From positions 1 through 41,924 of the forward strand of contig JAGZCC010000014.1 of assembly GCA_018369555.1 (NCBI GenBank): a stretch of DNA of 41,924 nt, written 5' to 3'. How positions within the stretch are numbered: position 1 is the first letter of the stretch; the number at the start of each line of letters is the position of its first letter. Below are positions 7,673 through 16,037 of the stretch, piece by piece. The notes under the pieces are model-generated. The model did no database searches and was not told where the DNA came from. It worked only from the letters and a program-made list of their open reading frames with translations. This stretch comes from Thomasclavelia spiroformis. GTDB lineage: Bacteria; Bacillota_I; Bacilli_A; Erysipelotrichales; Coprobacillaceae. A program made the position numbers and the translations under genes.

Positions 7673-8406
7673 CCTAGATATTTCCCTATCGCTTCAGCAA
7701 TAACTTCTACTGTTGCTTGGATTTCTTCTTTGGTATTACTTTGGGCTCCTACTTCAATTAAAACCATGTTATTACTTGTACCTTGATTATAATGAGATTG
7801 TTTTACATAAACACCTCGACTTATTTTAGGAACAATTGAATTAACAATATCCGATAATTGTTGCGATAACTGATTAACGGCATCAAACTTCCCACTACTT
7901 TTACCTACTACAAACATAACTTTAGCATACGATTTACCATTATGATTGATTGTTGATAACTCCTTGGATATAGAATCACGATGAAAATCAATAATTAAAT
8001 CATATTCACCATTACTTTGTAAACTTTGCTCCAAATACATTTTAGAAACACTATATGATTTATTATAGGCAATATTGTGTACTGCCTTATACCCTTCAAA
8101 ATCATTTGCCTCCACATCACATTGATATCCTTGACTACTTAGACAATCCTTTAAATAATTGGCTCCTAAAATAACATTATACCCATTATACTCCTCACTT
8201 TGATGAGTATTATAAATATGAATCTTTTTATCTTTTACCACCTTAGATTGCATATTTTGATAACTTGCTGTTACTTGATTAGAATTATCAATTGCATTAA
8301 TAACTTGTGCCTTTGAAGGAGAAGATACTTTACTAGGTAAATAAACAATCAAACCAACAATTACAACTAATTTCAATAAAATTAAAAAAGTATTTTTTAG
8401 TCTCAT
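7669..8406 (-). CDS. spoIIP: Stage II sporulation protein P (SpoIIP)
   Basis: Peptidoglycan amidase/endopeptidase of the SpoIID-SpoIIM-SpoIIP engulfment machine. The 245-residue protein has one N-terminal membrane anchor (FLILLKLVVIVGLIVYLPS) and then the amidase fold. Metal-ligand and catalytic motifs visible are IYNTHQSEEY, IIDFHRDS and VLIEVGAQSNT. It is shorter than Bacillus SpoIIP (about 400), mainly in the N-terminal linker. Start ATG at 8406 follows GGGTGATATAG. It sits 51 bases after gpr, with a SigE-like -10 in the gap. Confidence 0.93.
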   Translation of the reverse strand: MRLKNTFLILLKLVVIVGLIVYLPSKVSSPSKAQVINAIDNSNQVTASYQNMQSKVVKDKKIHIYNTHQSEEYNGYNVILGANYLKDCLSSQGYQCDVEANDFEGYKAVHNIAYNKSYSVSKMYLEQSLQSNGEYDLIIDFHRDSISKELSTINHNGKSYAKVMFVVGKSSGKFDAVNQLSQQLSDIVNSIVPKISRGVYVKQSHYNQGTSNNMVLIEVGAQSNTKEEIQATVEVIAEAIGKYLG

Positions 8407-8434
8407 CTATATCACCCACCATACTATACACCTA

Positions 8435-8442
8435 ATTGTATG
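8435..8442 (-). promoter_or_regulatory. SigE-like -10 element before spoIIP
   Basis: The minus strand reads CATACAAT, which fits the SigE -10 consensus (CATACAHT), 28 bases before the spoIIP start codon. SpoIIP is a mother-cell SigE product in Bacillus. I see no good -35 at the right distance, so this is a weak candidate. Confidence 0.3.
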
Positions 8443-8457
8443 CGTGAAATGTAATAA

Positions 8458-9417
8458 TTAGTACCTTAACCTATTAATACTTTTACTTATTATTTTAGAC
8501 ATCACTTCACATTGTTCATCAATTTGCTTATCACTTAAAACAAAATTACAATCAATTGGATTTAATACCTCATTAAACAACAAATCTAATTCCTCACTAT
8601 TAAGTTTTCCAATCTGCCCTAACATCATTTCCTTTTGACTTTCACTCAAACTACCATTATAACCATCACGTTTACCAACTTTCAACTTATTTACAGGATT
8701 CAAACTATCCCCAAAATACTCTATCGTATAATTTAATACATCTCTGACTAAACTACTAGCATAAATTACAGTTGGTATTCCAATAGCAATAACATTTGCA
8801 CCAATACTTTCTTTAGTAATTGCTTTACGATGATTACCAATCCCACTTCCAGGATTAATTCCAACATCATTAATTTGAATTACATGAGCTAATTTATGAT
8901 AATTTTTAGCACATAAAGCATCAACAACAATTACTAAATCAATCTTTTCTTGCTCAACTAAGGCTTTCACGATGTCGCTAGATTCCATTCCCGTTTGCAC
9001 CTTTACTCCTGGTGCTATTGCTAGAACATCATAATAATGATTCAATAACTTATCTTCATCATCTAAATAATGCGTTATTTTTAAATCTCTTAATACCCTA
9101 GGTCCTATCGCATCATTGGTTAAAAAGCGATTACCTAAGCCAACCATTAATATTTTAGGATAATCTATTTTATCTATTAATGGCTTTAAATTATTTGTTA
9201 CTTCATTGATTATATTTTGTTGATTTAAATAATTTTTAAAACTTATTTCAATATATGTACCAATACCTTGATTGATACTTTGATGATCTTTTAAAATTGT
9301 AATTTTTTCAACTTTAATACCATTATTTACATATTCTTCTTTATTATAATGTTTTCCACTTTCTAATTGATCTAACGATTCACCAGCTAAATCACTACGT
9401 ATATTATCAAAATTCAT
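8458..9417 (-). CDS. gpr: Germination protease Gpr
   Basis: Atypical aspartic-type endopeptidase (family A25) that degrades small acid-soluble spore proteins at germination. The 319-residue product starts MNFDNIRSDLAGES, matching the short propeptide plus (I)RTDLA start of the family. The core segments KILMVGLGNRFLTNDAIGPR and DLVIVVDALCAKNY and the GIGNHRKAIT loop are typical. The chosen start is ATG at 9417 behind AGGTGATAAG; an ATG at 9432 with GGAG upstream is possible but would lengthen the propeptide. It begins the minus-strand run gpr-spoIIP-yqxA-like-fmt-pdp and is divergent from rpsT. Confidence 0.95.
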   Translation of the reverse strand: MNFDNIRSDLAGESLDQLESGKHYNKEEYVNNGIKVEKITILKDHQSINQGIGTYIEISFKNYLNQQNIINEVTNNLKPLIDKIDYPKILMVGLGNRFLTNDAIGPRVLRDLKITHYLDDEDKLLNHYYDVLAIAPGVKVQTGMESSDIVKALVEQEKIDLVIVVDALCAKNYHKLAHVIQINDVGINPGSGIGNHRKAITKESIGANVIAIGIPTVIYASSLVRDVLNYTIEYFGDSLNPVNKLKVGKRDGYNGSLSESQKEMMLGQIGKLNSEELDLLFNEVLNPIDCNFVLSDKQIDEQCEVMSKIISKSINRLRY

Positions 9418-9499
9418 CTTATCACCTACCATAAATATCTCCATTTATCCATATTTAATACATTTTTATTTAATTTATTATCTCTAATTCAAAAAAAAG

Positions 9500-9528
9500 T
9501 TGATTTTAATCAATTATTTATATATAAT
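9500..9528 (+). promoter_or_regulatory. Sigma-A promoter of rpsT
   Basis: TTGATT (9500-9505) and TATAAT (9523-9528) have an ideal 17-base spacer. The -35 lies in a small inverted repeat (TTGATTTTAATCAA). The leader to the rpsT start is about 25 bases. Confidence 0.8.
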
Positions 9529-9560
9529 GGAGAAGCAAGAATAAAGCGAGGTGAAAAATC

Positions 9561-9821
9561 ATGGCAAATATGAAACAACAAATTAAACGTTATAAAAACG
9601 ATAACTTAAAAAGAGCAAAAAATGCTTCTTATAAATCAGCATTAAAAACTGCAATTAAAAAAGTATTAGCTGAAGTTGAAGCTGGGAATAAAGATGGAGC
9701 AGTTGAAGCTTATAACATTGCTGCATCAAAATTAGATGCTTCTGTTTCAAAAGGAATTCATCATAAAAACTATGCTAGCAGACAAAAATCAAGATTAGCT
9801 AAATTAGTAAACTCTATCTAA
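9561..9821 (+). CDS. rpsT: 30S ribosomal protein S20
   Basis: Basic 86-residue primary 16S rRNA-binding protein of the small subunit. The N-terminal MANMKQQIKRYKNDNLKRAK, the central KSALKTAIKKVLA helix and the C-terminal GIHHKNYASRQKSRLAKLV are diagnostic. Start ATG at 9561 follows GAGGTGAAAAATC. It is a single-gene unit with its own promoter and terminator; in Bacillus it is likewise divergent from gpr. Confidence 0.98.
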   Translation: MANMKQQIKRYKNDNLKRAKNASYKSALKTAIKKVLAEVEAGNKDGAVEAYNIAASKLDASVSKGIHHKNYASRQKSRLAKLVNSI

Positions 9822-9840
9822 TTGATAGGGTTTTTATTTT
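9810..9840 (+). terminator. Terminator of rpsT
   Basis: A 9-base stem (9810-9818 with 9824-9832, one G-U pair) has the rpsT stop codon in its loop and is followed by TTTTTATTTT. Confidence 0.8.
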
Positions 9841-9858
9841 AGATAAGGAGAAAAATGT

Positions 9859-11634
9859 ATGGAAAGAGAAAAAATTGATATAAAAGATAAATGGGATTTA
9901 TCTACCATTTATAATAGTAGTGATACATTTTATCAAGATTTAGATAAAGCTAAATCACTAATTAATGATTTAGTTAGTTATAAAGGAAAAATATGTGATA
10001 GTGTTGATAGTTTTTATAATTTTTTAACAACTAAAGATACTGTTGAAAGATTGGTAAATAAGTTATATTGCTTTGCACATTTAAATTGTGATGTTGAACC
10101 AAACAACCAAGAATATCAAACTATGATGGCAGCAACAATTAGTATTTTAGAAGCTTCTTCAATTCAAATATCTTTCATTGATAATGAACTAATTGAAAAT
10201 GAAACCAAAATTTTAGCATATATCAAAGAACCTAAATTACAAAAATATGCATATAAAATAAATTCTTTATTATCTTATAAAGAACATATTTTATCAAAAG
10301 AACAAGAAGAACTTTTAGCTAAAACTGATAGTATTGCTGATATTTCTAGTCAAGTTTTTGATGCTTTACGCCTTGAATATGAAGACGTTGAAGAAAATGG
10401 TGAAATGAAGACATTAAATAACGCTACTTTAAATCAATTTTTAAAGAGCAAAGATGATAAAGTTCGTAAAACTGCTTATACTAATTTCTTTAAAGAATAT
10501 AAACGATTTGAAAATGTTTTTGCACAGACATTAGCAGGTACAATGAAAAAAGATGCTTTTTATGCAAATGTAAGAAAATTTGATAATTCACTTGAAGCAA
10601 GTGTATTTGATGATGATGTTCCAAGTGATTTATTTTTTAAAGTTTTAGATAGTGCAAATGTTAAATATCGTCATTTATTCCATCGTTATAATCACTTAAA
10701 AAAAGAACTTTTAAATAAAAAGACTCTCTATAATTATGATCTAAACATCCCTTTAGTATCATCAATAAAAAAAGAATATACGATTGATCAATGTTTTGAA
10801 ATCATCAATGAATGCTTAAAACCCTTTGGTAAAGAATATCTAGAAATTATCAATAAAGCAAGAAATGAACGTTGGATTGACTACTATCCAACTCCAAATA
10901 AAAGAATTGGCGCTTACTCTAGTGGTAGCTATGATACTAATCCTTTCATTTTAATGAATTTTATTGGTGATTATAACTCTTTATCAACTTTAATTCATGA
11001 ACTAGGTCACAGTGTCCATTCATATTTATCTAACCATTATCAAGAATCTGTAAATGCTAGTTATCGTATCTTTGTGGCTGAAGTTGCTTCTACGGTTAAT
11101 GAAACATTATTAATTAATTATATGATTAATAATGCTAAAGATGATCAAGAAAAAGCATATTTTATTTATGAACAATTAGAAAACTGTGTTGGTTTGATTT
11201 TTAGACAACCAATGTTTGCTGATTTTGAGTATAAATTACATACTATGGCTGAAAATAATGAAGCTTTATCTTCTAAAGTTATTACTGATTTATACACTAA
11301 ATTAAATCAAGAATATTATGGTGATGATGTAGTAATGGACGAATTAGTTGGCTGGTCATGTTATTACGTTCCTCATTTCTATTATAATTTTTATGTTTAT
11401 AAATATACTTTAGGAATGACCATTGCTTTAGCAATCGTTAATCGAATTTTAAAAGGTGATCAAAATCAAGTTGATAATTATTTGAGTTTCTTAAAATCTG
11501 GTGGTAGTGCTTCACCAGTAGATTTATTGAAAAAAGCGGGTATTGATCCTTTAGATGATCAAATATATGAAGATGCTTTTAATTATTTTGAAGATTTATT
11601 AAATCAATTTGAAGCAATTAAAAAAACAAAATAG
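9859..11634 (+). CDS. pepF: Oligoendopeptidase F (M3 metallopeptidase)
   Basis: Cytoplasmic zinc peptidase that cuts peptides of about 7-17 residues. The 591-residue protein has the M3B N-terminal helical domain and the zinc motif HELGH (about residues 380-384, in LIHELGHSVHSYLS), with the third ligand Glu in VAEVASTVNE some 25 residues later. The C-terminal substrate region VPHFYYNFYVYKYTLG is typical. Start ATG at 9859 follows AAGGAGAAAAATGT. It lies 37 bases after rpsT and may be read from its promoter through an incomplete terminator. It ends in its own terminator. Confidence 0.96.
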   Translation: MEREKIDIKDKWDLSTIYNSSDTFYQDLDKAKSLINDLVSYKGKICDSVDSFYNFLTTKDTVERLVNKLYCFAHLNCDVEPNNQEYQTMMAATISILEASSIQISFIDNELIENETKILAYIKEPKLQKYAYKINSLLSYKEHILSKEQEELLAKTDSIADISSQVFDALRLEYEDVEENGEMKTLNNATLNQFLKSKDDKVRKTAYTNFFKEYKRFENVFAQTLAGTMKKDAFYANVRKFDNSLEASVFDDDVPSDLFFKVLDSANVKYRHLFHRYNHLKKELLNKKTLYNYDLNIPLVSSIKKEYTIDQCFEIINECLKPFGKEYLEIINKARNERWIDYYPTPNKRIGAYSSGSYDTNPFILMNFIGDYNSLSTLIHELGHSVHSYLSNHYQESVNASYRIFVAEVASTVNETLLINYMINNAKDDQEKAYFIYEQLENCVGLIFRQPMFADFEYKLHTMAENNEALSSKVITDLYTKLNQEYYGDDVVMDELVGWSCYYVPHFYYNFYVYKYTLGMTIALAIVNRILKGDQNQVDNYLSFLKSGGSASPVDLLKKAGIDPLDDQIYEDAFNYFEDLLNQFEAIKKTK

Positions 11635-11667
11635 AGATTTTTACCAATATCATTAAATCAAAATAAT

Positions 11668-11704
11668 ACCAGAAGTCATATCAAATATTTCTTCTGGTTT
11701 TTTA
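11668..11704 (+). terminator. Terminator of pepF
   Basis: An 8-base stem (ACCAGAAG at 11668-11675 with CTTCTGGT at 11691-11698) is followed by a run of T. Confidence 0.85.
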
Positions 11705-11732
11705 TTTATATGACATTGGCTTAAATAGTCTC

Positions 11733-12156
11733 TTATTTTAAAACAGCTTTGATTTCTTTAATACTTCGATTATCCAAAATCATTTCAAATATCTTATCAT
11801 ATTCTTCACTATTCAAATTCTCTAAAATACTATCATCTTCCTTAGAATAATATTTATTAAATAGTTGTTTTGTTTTTTCTTTGCTTTTTTCTATGAGTTC
11901 TTGTTTTATTCCTTGTTCAATTCCTTCTTCTTTTCCTTTTTTCATACATATCCTGTTTGTCTCGTTCATTAGCCCAGTGATTTACAGCTGATATCTAAAA
12001 TACCTTCAATAAAGAGTTTAAACAAGTAAAAAAATCCGGATCTTAGTCACTTACAAGAGAGTGTTTAAACATGAAATCATTTTTAAAATCATAGATCTTA
12101 TCTACTCGTTTAACCAATTTGATCACCTCATTACCATATACTTTTTTAGTGATCAT
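11733..12156 (-). pseudogene. Decayed Rpn / PD-(D/E)XK nuclease-family transposase gene
   Basis: Read on the minus strand from 12156, the frame gives a family-like N-terminus (MITKKVYGNEVIKLVKRVDK, then DFKNDFMFKHSLVSD), a stop at 12043-12045, more family-like sequence (DPDFFTCLNSLLKVF), a second stop near 11995, and then a jump to the C-terminal coil (WANERDKQDMYEKGKEEG). A run of six A at 11937-11942 shifts the frame by one base; after it the frame stays open for 78 codons to 11733 (SKEDDSILENLNSEEY and onward). Most of the catalytic domain is deleted. Intact members have about 270-300 residues and carry repeated EEGIEQGI-type coils like the one here. It is a dead remnant between pepF and the permease. 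Confidence 0.75.
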
Positions 12157-12190
12157 TTTTTATATTTTAATTATTTAAGTTTTAAAATAT

Positions 12191-12215
12191 AAAAACAGCA
12201 CAATTCCTTGTGCTG
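12191..12215 (-). terminator. Terminator of the NCS2 permease
   Basis: A perfect 8-base stem (CAGCACAA at 12196-12203 with TTGTGCTG at 12208-12215) is followed on the minus strand by TTTTT. It lies 60 bases after the permease stop. Nothing else is visible in 12157-12275. Confidence 0.85.
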
Positions 12216-12275
12216 ATAAATAAATTCATTTATTACTTTCAAATAAAAACCATATATCTAAATACTCATGAGATT

Positions 12276-13682
12276 TTAAACTTGATCTTTTTTATTTTTA
12301 GGCAAAAATAAGCTTAAAAATAACGATACAACAAATACTCCCGCAACTGCATTTCCATTAAAAATATCACCAATAATTGGAGGGAAAGCTGCAAAGAAAT
12401 TTCCAGATGTTTGAGTCAAACCAACTCCAATACAAAAGGAAAGAGAAACAATAATCATAGTACGATCATCAAATTTACAATTTTTAAGCATTTTTATTCC
12501 TTCATACATAATTGATCCAAACATCATAACCGTACATCCACCTAAAACTGCTTGAGGTAAAGAATTAAAGAAAGCACCCAATGGCGGAAACAAAGAAGCT
12601 AAAATTAAAACCAATGCCCCCATTAAAATCGTAAAACGATTAATTACTCTAGTCATTGTAACTAGTCCAACATTTTGACTAAATGACGTTAATGGAAGAC
12701 ATCCAAAACATCCTGAAATCATACTAGAAAAACCATCAACTGCAAGTGATCCTTGTAATTCCTCAATTTTAATATCACGATCCAAAGCCCCTGTACACAC
12801 TGCTGTTGTTGCTCCGGTTGTTTCTGCCGCTGAAACTAAAAAAACAATTGCAATCGTTAAAAAAGCTCCTAAATCAAATACTGGTTGATGACTTGAAAAG
12901 AATACTAATTGAGGAATACTAAAAACCCCCACTTCTTCAATCGTTTTAGTGATTCCAGAAAAATCAACCATTGGTGCAATATTTAATACCGTAAAAACAA
13001 TTGACAAAAGATATCCACAAATCAAACCAACTAAAATATTCAAATTCTTATAAACCCCTTTTAACCAATAACGTGAAACAAGGCATACAATTAAAGTAAA
13101 TGTTCCAATCAAAATATGATACCATGCTCCAAAATCTTTTACGCCAGTTCCACCACCCCAAGAGTCCATTCCAACAGATAAAAGTGATAATCCAATTGCA
13201 ATTACAACACACGCTGAAACAACTGGGGTTAAAAAACGTTTCCAATACTTGGCACTTAATCCAACTAATCCTTCAAAAATCCCACCAAGAATAACAGCTC
13301 CAACCATTCCTTCATAACCTAATTTGGGATTTGTACAAATAACTAACAAACTTCCTAAAAAAGTAAAGCTTACCCCCATAACAATTGGTAACTTAGAACC
13401 AATTTTCCAAATTGGATAAAGCTGCATACATGTTCCTATTCCAGCTACAAACATTGCACATTGAAGCAACTGTGTAATTTCAGCTGAGCTTAAATGTTCG
13501 CCACTCCCTTTTACAACTGCTGCTCCACACACTATTAATACTGGAGCCAAATTAGATACAAACATTGCAAGTACATGCTGTAAACCAAATGGGATTGCTT
13601 TTTTTAGTGACACTCGTCCATTTAATTTATAGATATTTTCTATACTTGTTGATGTAACTTTTTCTTCTTTATTGATTTTCAT
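12276..13682 (-). CDS. NCS2-family nucleobase permease, probably xanthine/purine
   Basis: Integral membrane symporter of the nucleobase:cation symporter-2 family, 468 residues with about 12-14 membrane segments. Family landmarks are LQHVLAMFVSNLAP near the N-terminus, the signature AETTGATTAVC, and PLTSFSQNVGLVTMTRV, where SQNVG followed by T and an Arg is typical of the xanthine/urate (PbuX-like) branch; uracil permeases differ slightly. The start is ATG at 13682 behind AGGAGGAGTGAG; the 11 codons upstream in frame have no binding site. A -10 (TATAAT, 13721-13726) lies before it without a clear -35. No purine riboswitch is present in the leader. Confidence 0.9.
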   Translation of the reverse strand: MKINKEEKVTSTSIENIYKLNGRVSLKKAIPFGLQHVLAMFVSNLAPVLIVCGAAVVKGSGEHLSSAEITQLLQCAMFVAGIGTCMQLYPIWKIGSKLPIVMGVSFTFLGSLLVICTNPKLGYEGMVGAVILGGIFEGLVGLSAKYWKRFLTPVVSACVVIAIGLSLLSVGMDSWGGGTGVKDFGAWYHILIGTFTLIVCLVSRYWLKGVYKNLNILVGLICGYLLSIVFTVLNIAPMVDFSGITKTIEEVGVFSIPQLVFFSSHQPVFDLGAFLTIAIVFLVSAAETTGATTAVCTGALDRDIKIEELQGSLAVDGFSSMISGCFGCLPLTSFSQNVGLVTMTRVINRFTILMGALVLILASLFPPLGAFFNSLPQAVLGGCTVMMFGSIMYEGIKMLKNCKFDDRTMIIVSLSFCIGVGLTQTSGNFFAAFPPIIGDIFNGNAVAGVFVVSLFLSLFLPKNKKDQV

Positions 13683-13810
13683 CTCACTCCTCCTTCTATT
13701 TATTAAAATATCCAAAAAGTATTATAATTTTACCATGATTAATATTAGATTTCTATACTTTATCCATTTTTGTCATTTAATTACTTTTGTTTTAATAAAT
13801 AAAATTGATA

Positions 13811-13819
13811 TGATATAAT
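13811..13819 (+). promoter_or_regulatory. Extended -10 promoter of ispG
   Basis: TGATATAAT (13811-13819) is a consensus extended -10 lying about 17 bases before the ispG start; the -35 region (TTGTTT, 13787-13792) is too far for good spacing. Confidence 0.5.
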
Positions 13820-13836
13820 AATCTAGAGGTGAGTTC

Positions 13837-14892
13837 ATGAAAAGAAATGAGACAAGAGCTATTAAAGTTGGCAATTTAGTAATTGGTGGTAATGATCAAG
13901 TTATTATTCAATCAATGACAAATACTAAAACTAAAGATGTTGAAGCAACAGTTAAACAAATTAATGATTTAGCTAATTTTGGGTGTCAATTAGTACGATT
14001 AGCAGTATTAAATATGGATGATGCTCTAGCAATCAAAGAAATTAAAGCTAGAGTGAATATTCCTTTAGTTGCTGATATTCATTTTGATTATCGCTTAGCA
14101 CTACAAGCAATCGAATCTGGGATTGATAAAATTAGAATTAATCCTGGTAATATCGGTTCAATTGATAAAGTTAAATTAGTTGTTGAGGCTTGTAAAGAAA
14201 AACATATTCCTATTAGAATTGGTGTTAACGGTGGATCACTTGAAAAAGATATTTTAGAAAAATATGGTAAACCAACAGCTAAGGCAATGATTGAAAGTGC
14301 TAAAAAACATGTTGAAATATTAGAAAGCTTAGACTTTAATGATATTTGTATATCATTAAAGTCATCAAATACCTTACTTACAATTGAAGCATATCGATTA
14401 GCTAGCGAAACTTTCCCTTACCCTTTACATATCGGGGTTACTGAAGCTGGTACTAAATTAGGCGGAACGATTAAATCAAGTCTTGGAATTGGAACTATTT
14501 TATATCAAGGAATTGGTAATACAATTAGGGTTTCTTTAAGTGATAGTCCTTTAGAAGAAATAAAAGTAGCTAAGACTTTGTTAAAAGAATTAGAACTAAT
14601 TGATAACGTTCCTACATTAATTTCATGTCCAACATGTGGTAGAATTCAATATGATCTAATTCCTATTGCTAAAGAAATTGAAGATTTTTTAAATACCATC
14701 AATAGTAATATTACCGTTGCTATCATGGGATGTGCAGTTAATGGTCCCGGTGAAGCTAAACATGCTGATATTGGAATTGCCGGCGGAGTTAATGAAGGAT
14801 TATTAATTAAAAAAGGTGAAATTATTCGTAAAGTTAAACAAGATGATATTGTTGAAGAATTAAAAAAAGAAATTATTAAAATGGCAAAGTAG
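13837..14892 (+). CDS. ispG: 4-hydroxy-3-methylbut-2-enyl diphosphate synthase IspG
   Basis: Iron-sulfur enzyme of the MEP isoprenoid pathway that turns MEcPP into HMBPP. The 351-residue protein has the TIM-barrel domain (IIQSMTNTKTKDVEATV, PLVADIHFDYRLAL, KIRINPGNIG) and the C-terminal [4Fe-4S] domain with cysteines in LISCPTCGRIQYD (near 265 and 268) and MGCAVNGPGEAKHADIG (near 300), plus the Glu ligand of the latter segment. Start ATG follows AGAGGTGAGTTC. It is the bacterial short form and forms a single-gene unit; ispH lies 3 kb downstream on the same strand. Confidence 0.98.
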   Translation: MKRNETRAIKVGNLVIGGNDQVIIQSMTNTKTKDVEATVKQINDLANFGCQLVRLAVLNMDDALAIKEIKARVNIPLVADIHFDYRLALQAIESGIDKIRINPGNIGSIDKVKLVVEACKEKHIPIRIGVNGGSLEKDILEKYGKPTAKAMIESAKKHVEILESLDFNDICISLKSSNTLLTIEAYRLASETFPYPLHIGVTEAGTKLGGTIKSSLGIGTILYQGIGNTIRVSLSDSPLEEIKVAKTLLKELELIDNVPTLISCPTCGRIQYDLIPIAKEIEDFLNTINSNITVAIMGCAVNGPGEAKHADIGIAGGVNEGLLIKKGEIIRKVKQDDIVEELKKEIIKMAK

Positions 14893-14911
14893 CCCTGTGC
14901 TACTTTTTTTA
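14887..14911 (+). terminator. Terminator of ispG
   Basis: A 7-base stem (AAGTAGC at 14887-14893 with GCTACTT at 14899-14905) is followed by T residues; the ispG stop codon is inside the stem. Confidence 0.85.
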
Positions 14912-14946
14912 GTTATACATATTATGTAATGAAGGGAGAATAAAAT

Positions 14947-15204
14947 ATGGAAAATAGTTGTTATAAATTATTTAATTTAAATTTTGATAATTTTTCTGAA
15001 CTTATTAATAAATATGAACCTGATATTGATCAAGAGCATTTATTTATCATTTATAATTTGATTCAAAATAATCGTTACGCATTAGATGATAGTCATTATA
15101 ACGATGTTTTATATAACTATATAAGCGAAAAGACAAGTATTACTACTTGTCTTAAAATTAAATCTTTTTTTACAGATTATTTTAAATTAGGATTAAAGGT
15201 TTGA
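14947..15204 (+). CDS. Hypothetical protein, 85 residues
   Basis: I do not recognise this protein. It is acidic to neutral, rich in Asn, Tyr and Leu, with no membrane segment or clear motif; FSELINKYEPDIDQEHLFII and the following stretch look helical. A good ribosome binding site (AAGGGAGAATAAAAT) precedes the ATG, which argues that it is real. Its last 28 bases overlap the end of nfo on the other strand, and a strong hairpin lies inside it at 15130-15153. It may have its own weak promoter after the ispG terminator. Confidence 0.55.
   Translation: MENSCYKLFNLNFDNFSELINKYEPDIDQEHLFIIYNLIQNNRYALDDSHYNDVLYNYISEKTSITTCLKIKSFFTDYFKLGLKV
15130..15153 (-). terminator. Likely terminator of nfo, inside the opposing small gene
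   Basis: A perfect 10-base stem (AAGACAAGTA/TACTTGTCTT) with a 4-base loop lies 24 bases beyond the nfo stop. On the minus strand it is followed by TTCGCTT, a modest T-tract. It falls inside the coding frame of the 85-residue protein. Confidence 0.5.
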
Positions 15205-16037
15205 TTTTTAAACATCTCAATTTCTTGTTTATATGGCGCAACTTTTTCAATATACGGTGTTTCTAATATTTTAGGAACATCTTTTAATTTTTCATGATGA
15301 ACAATTTTATTTAAAACATCAAATCCAATATATCCATAACCAATATTTTCATGACGATCCTTACTTGCACCACGAACATTTTTAGAATCATTAATATGGA
15401 CAACCAATAAACGTTCTAATCCAATTTTTTGATCAAATTCATCTAAAATACTATCAAAATCATTTAAATCATATCCAGCATCATGTAAATGACAAGTATC
15501 CATACAAACCCCTAAACATTCATTATTATCAACATTATCAATAATATACTTGATTTCATCAAAAGAACGACCACATTCACTACCTTTACCTGCCATTGTT
15601 TCTAATGCAATTTTAACATTACCACAATCTTTAGTCGCTTCATTTAATCCCTCAATAATGCTATTCAATCCTACTTGGCTCCCTGCTTTTACATGAGAAC
15701 CTGGATGTAAAACTAATCTAGTTATTCCAATAGCCTTACAACGTTCAATTTCCTGTTTCAAAAATCTTACTGCAATTTCATATGTTTCTTCTTTAATGGT
15801 ATTAGCCAAATTAATAATATATGGAGCATGAACAACTACATTATTAATATCAATTCCTTTTTCTACCATTAACTGTTTAGCTTCTTCCACTCTTAATTGA
15901 TCAATTGGTTTACGAGCTGTATTTTGCGGTGCCCCTGTATAAAACATAAATGTAGTTGCATTATAGCTAAGCGCCTCTTTAACCGACCCTAAAAGCATCT
16001 CTTTTCCAGACATCGAAACATGACTACCTATTAACAT
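15177..16037 (-). CDS. nfo: Deoxyribonuclease IV (endonuclease IV, AP endonuclease)
   Basis: Zinc-dependent AP endonuclease for base-excision repair; in Bacillus it also protects spore DNA. The 286-residue TIM barrel shows the metal-binding signatures LVLHPGSHVKAG, IALETMAGKGSE, GVCMDTCHLHDAGYD and VVHINDSKN, followed by DRHENIGYGYIG and ILETPY. Start ATG at 16037 overlaps the cshB stop by one base (TAATG), so it is coupled to the helicase. The cshB-nfo order equals that in Bacillus (yqfR-yqfS). Confidence 0.97.
   Translation of the reverse strand: MLIGSHVSMSGKEMLLGSVKEALSYNATTFMFYTGAPQNTARKPIDQLRVEEAKQLMVEKGIDINNVVVHAPYIINLANTIKEETYEIAVRFLKQEIERCKAIGITRLVLHPGSHVKAGSQVGLNSIIEGLNEATKDCGNVKIALETMAGKGSECGRSFDEIKYIIDNVDNNECLGVCMDTCHLHDAGYDLNDFDSILDEFDQKIGLERLLVVHINDSKNVRGASKDRHENIGYGYIGFDVLNKIVHHEKLKDVPKILETPYIEKVAPYKQEIEMFKNQTFNPNLK

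Noticed and set aside
13048..13294. Frames inside the permease gene on both strands
   Set aside because: They are out-of-frame shadows of the membrane protein, with low-complexity composition.
13683..13836. Purine riboswitch before the NCS2 permease
   Set aside because: The region shows no three-stem purine aptamer or its conserved loop sequences, and it is shared with the ispG promoter.
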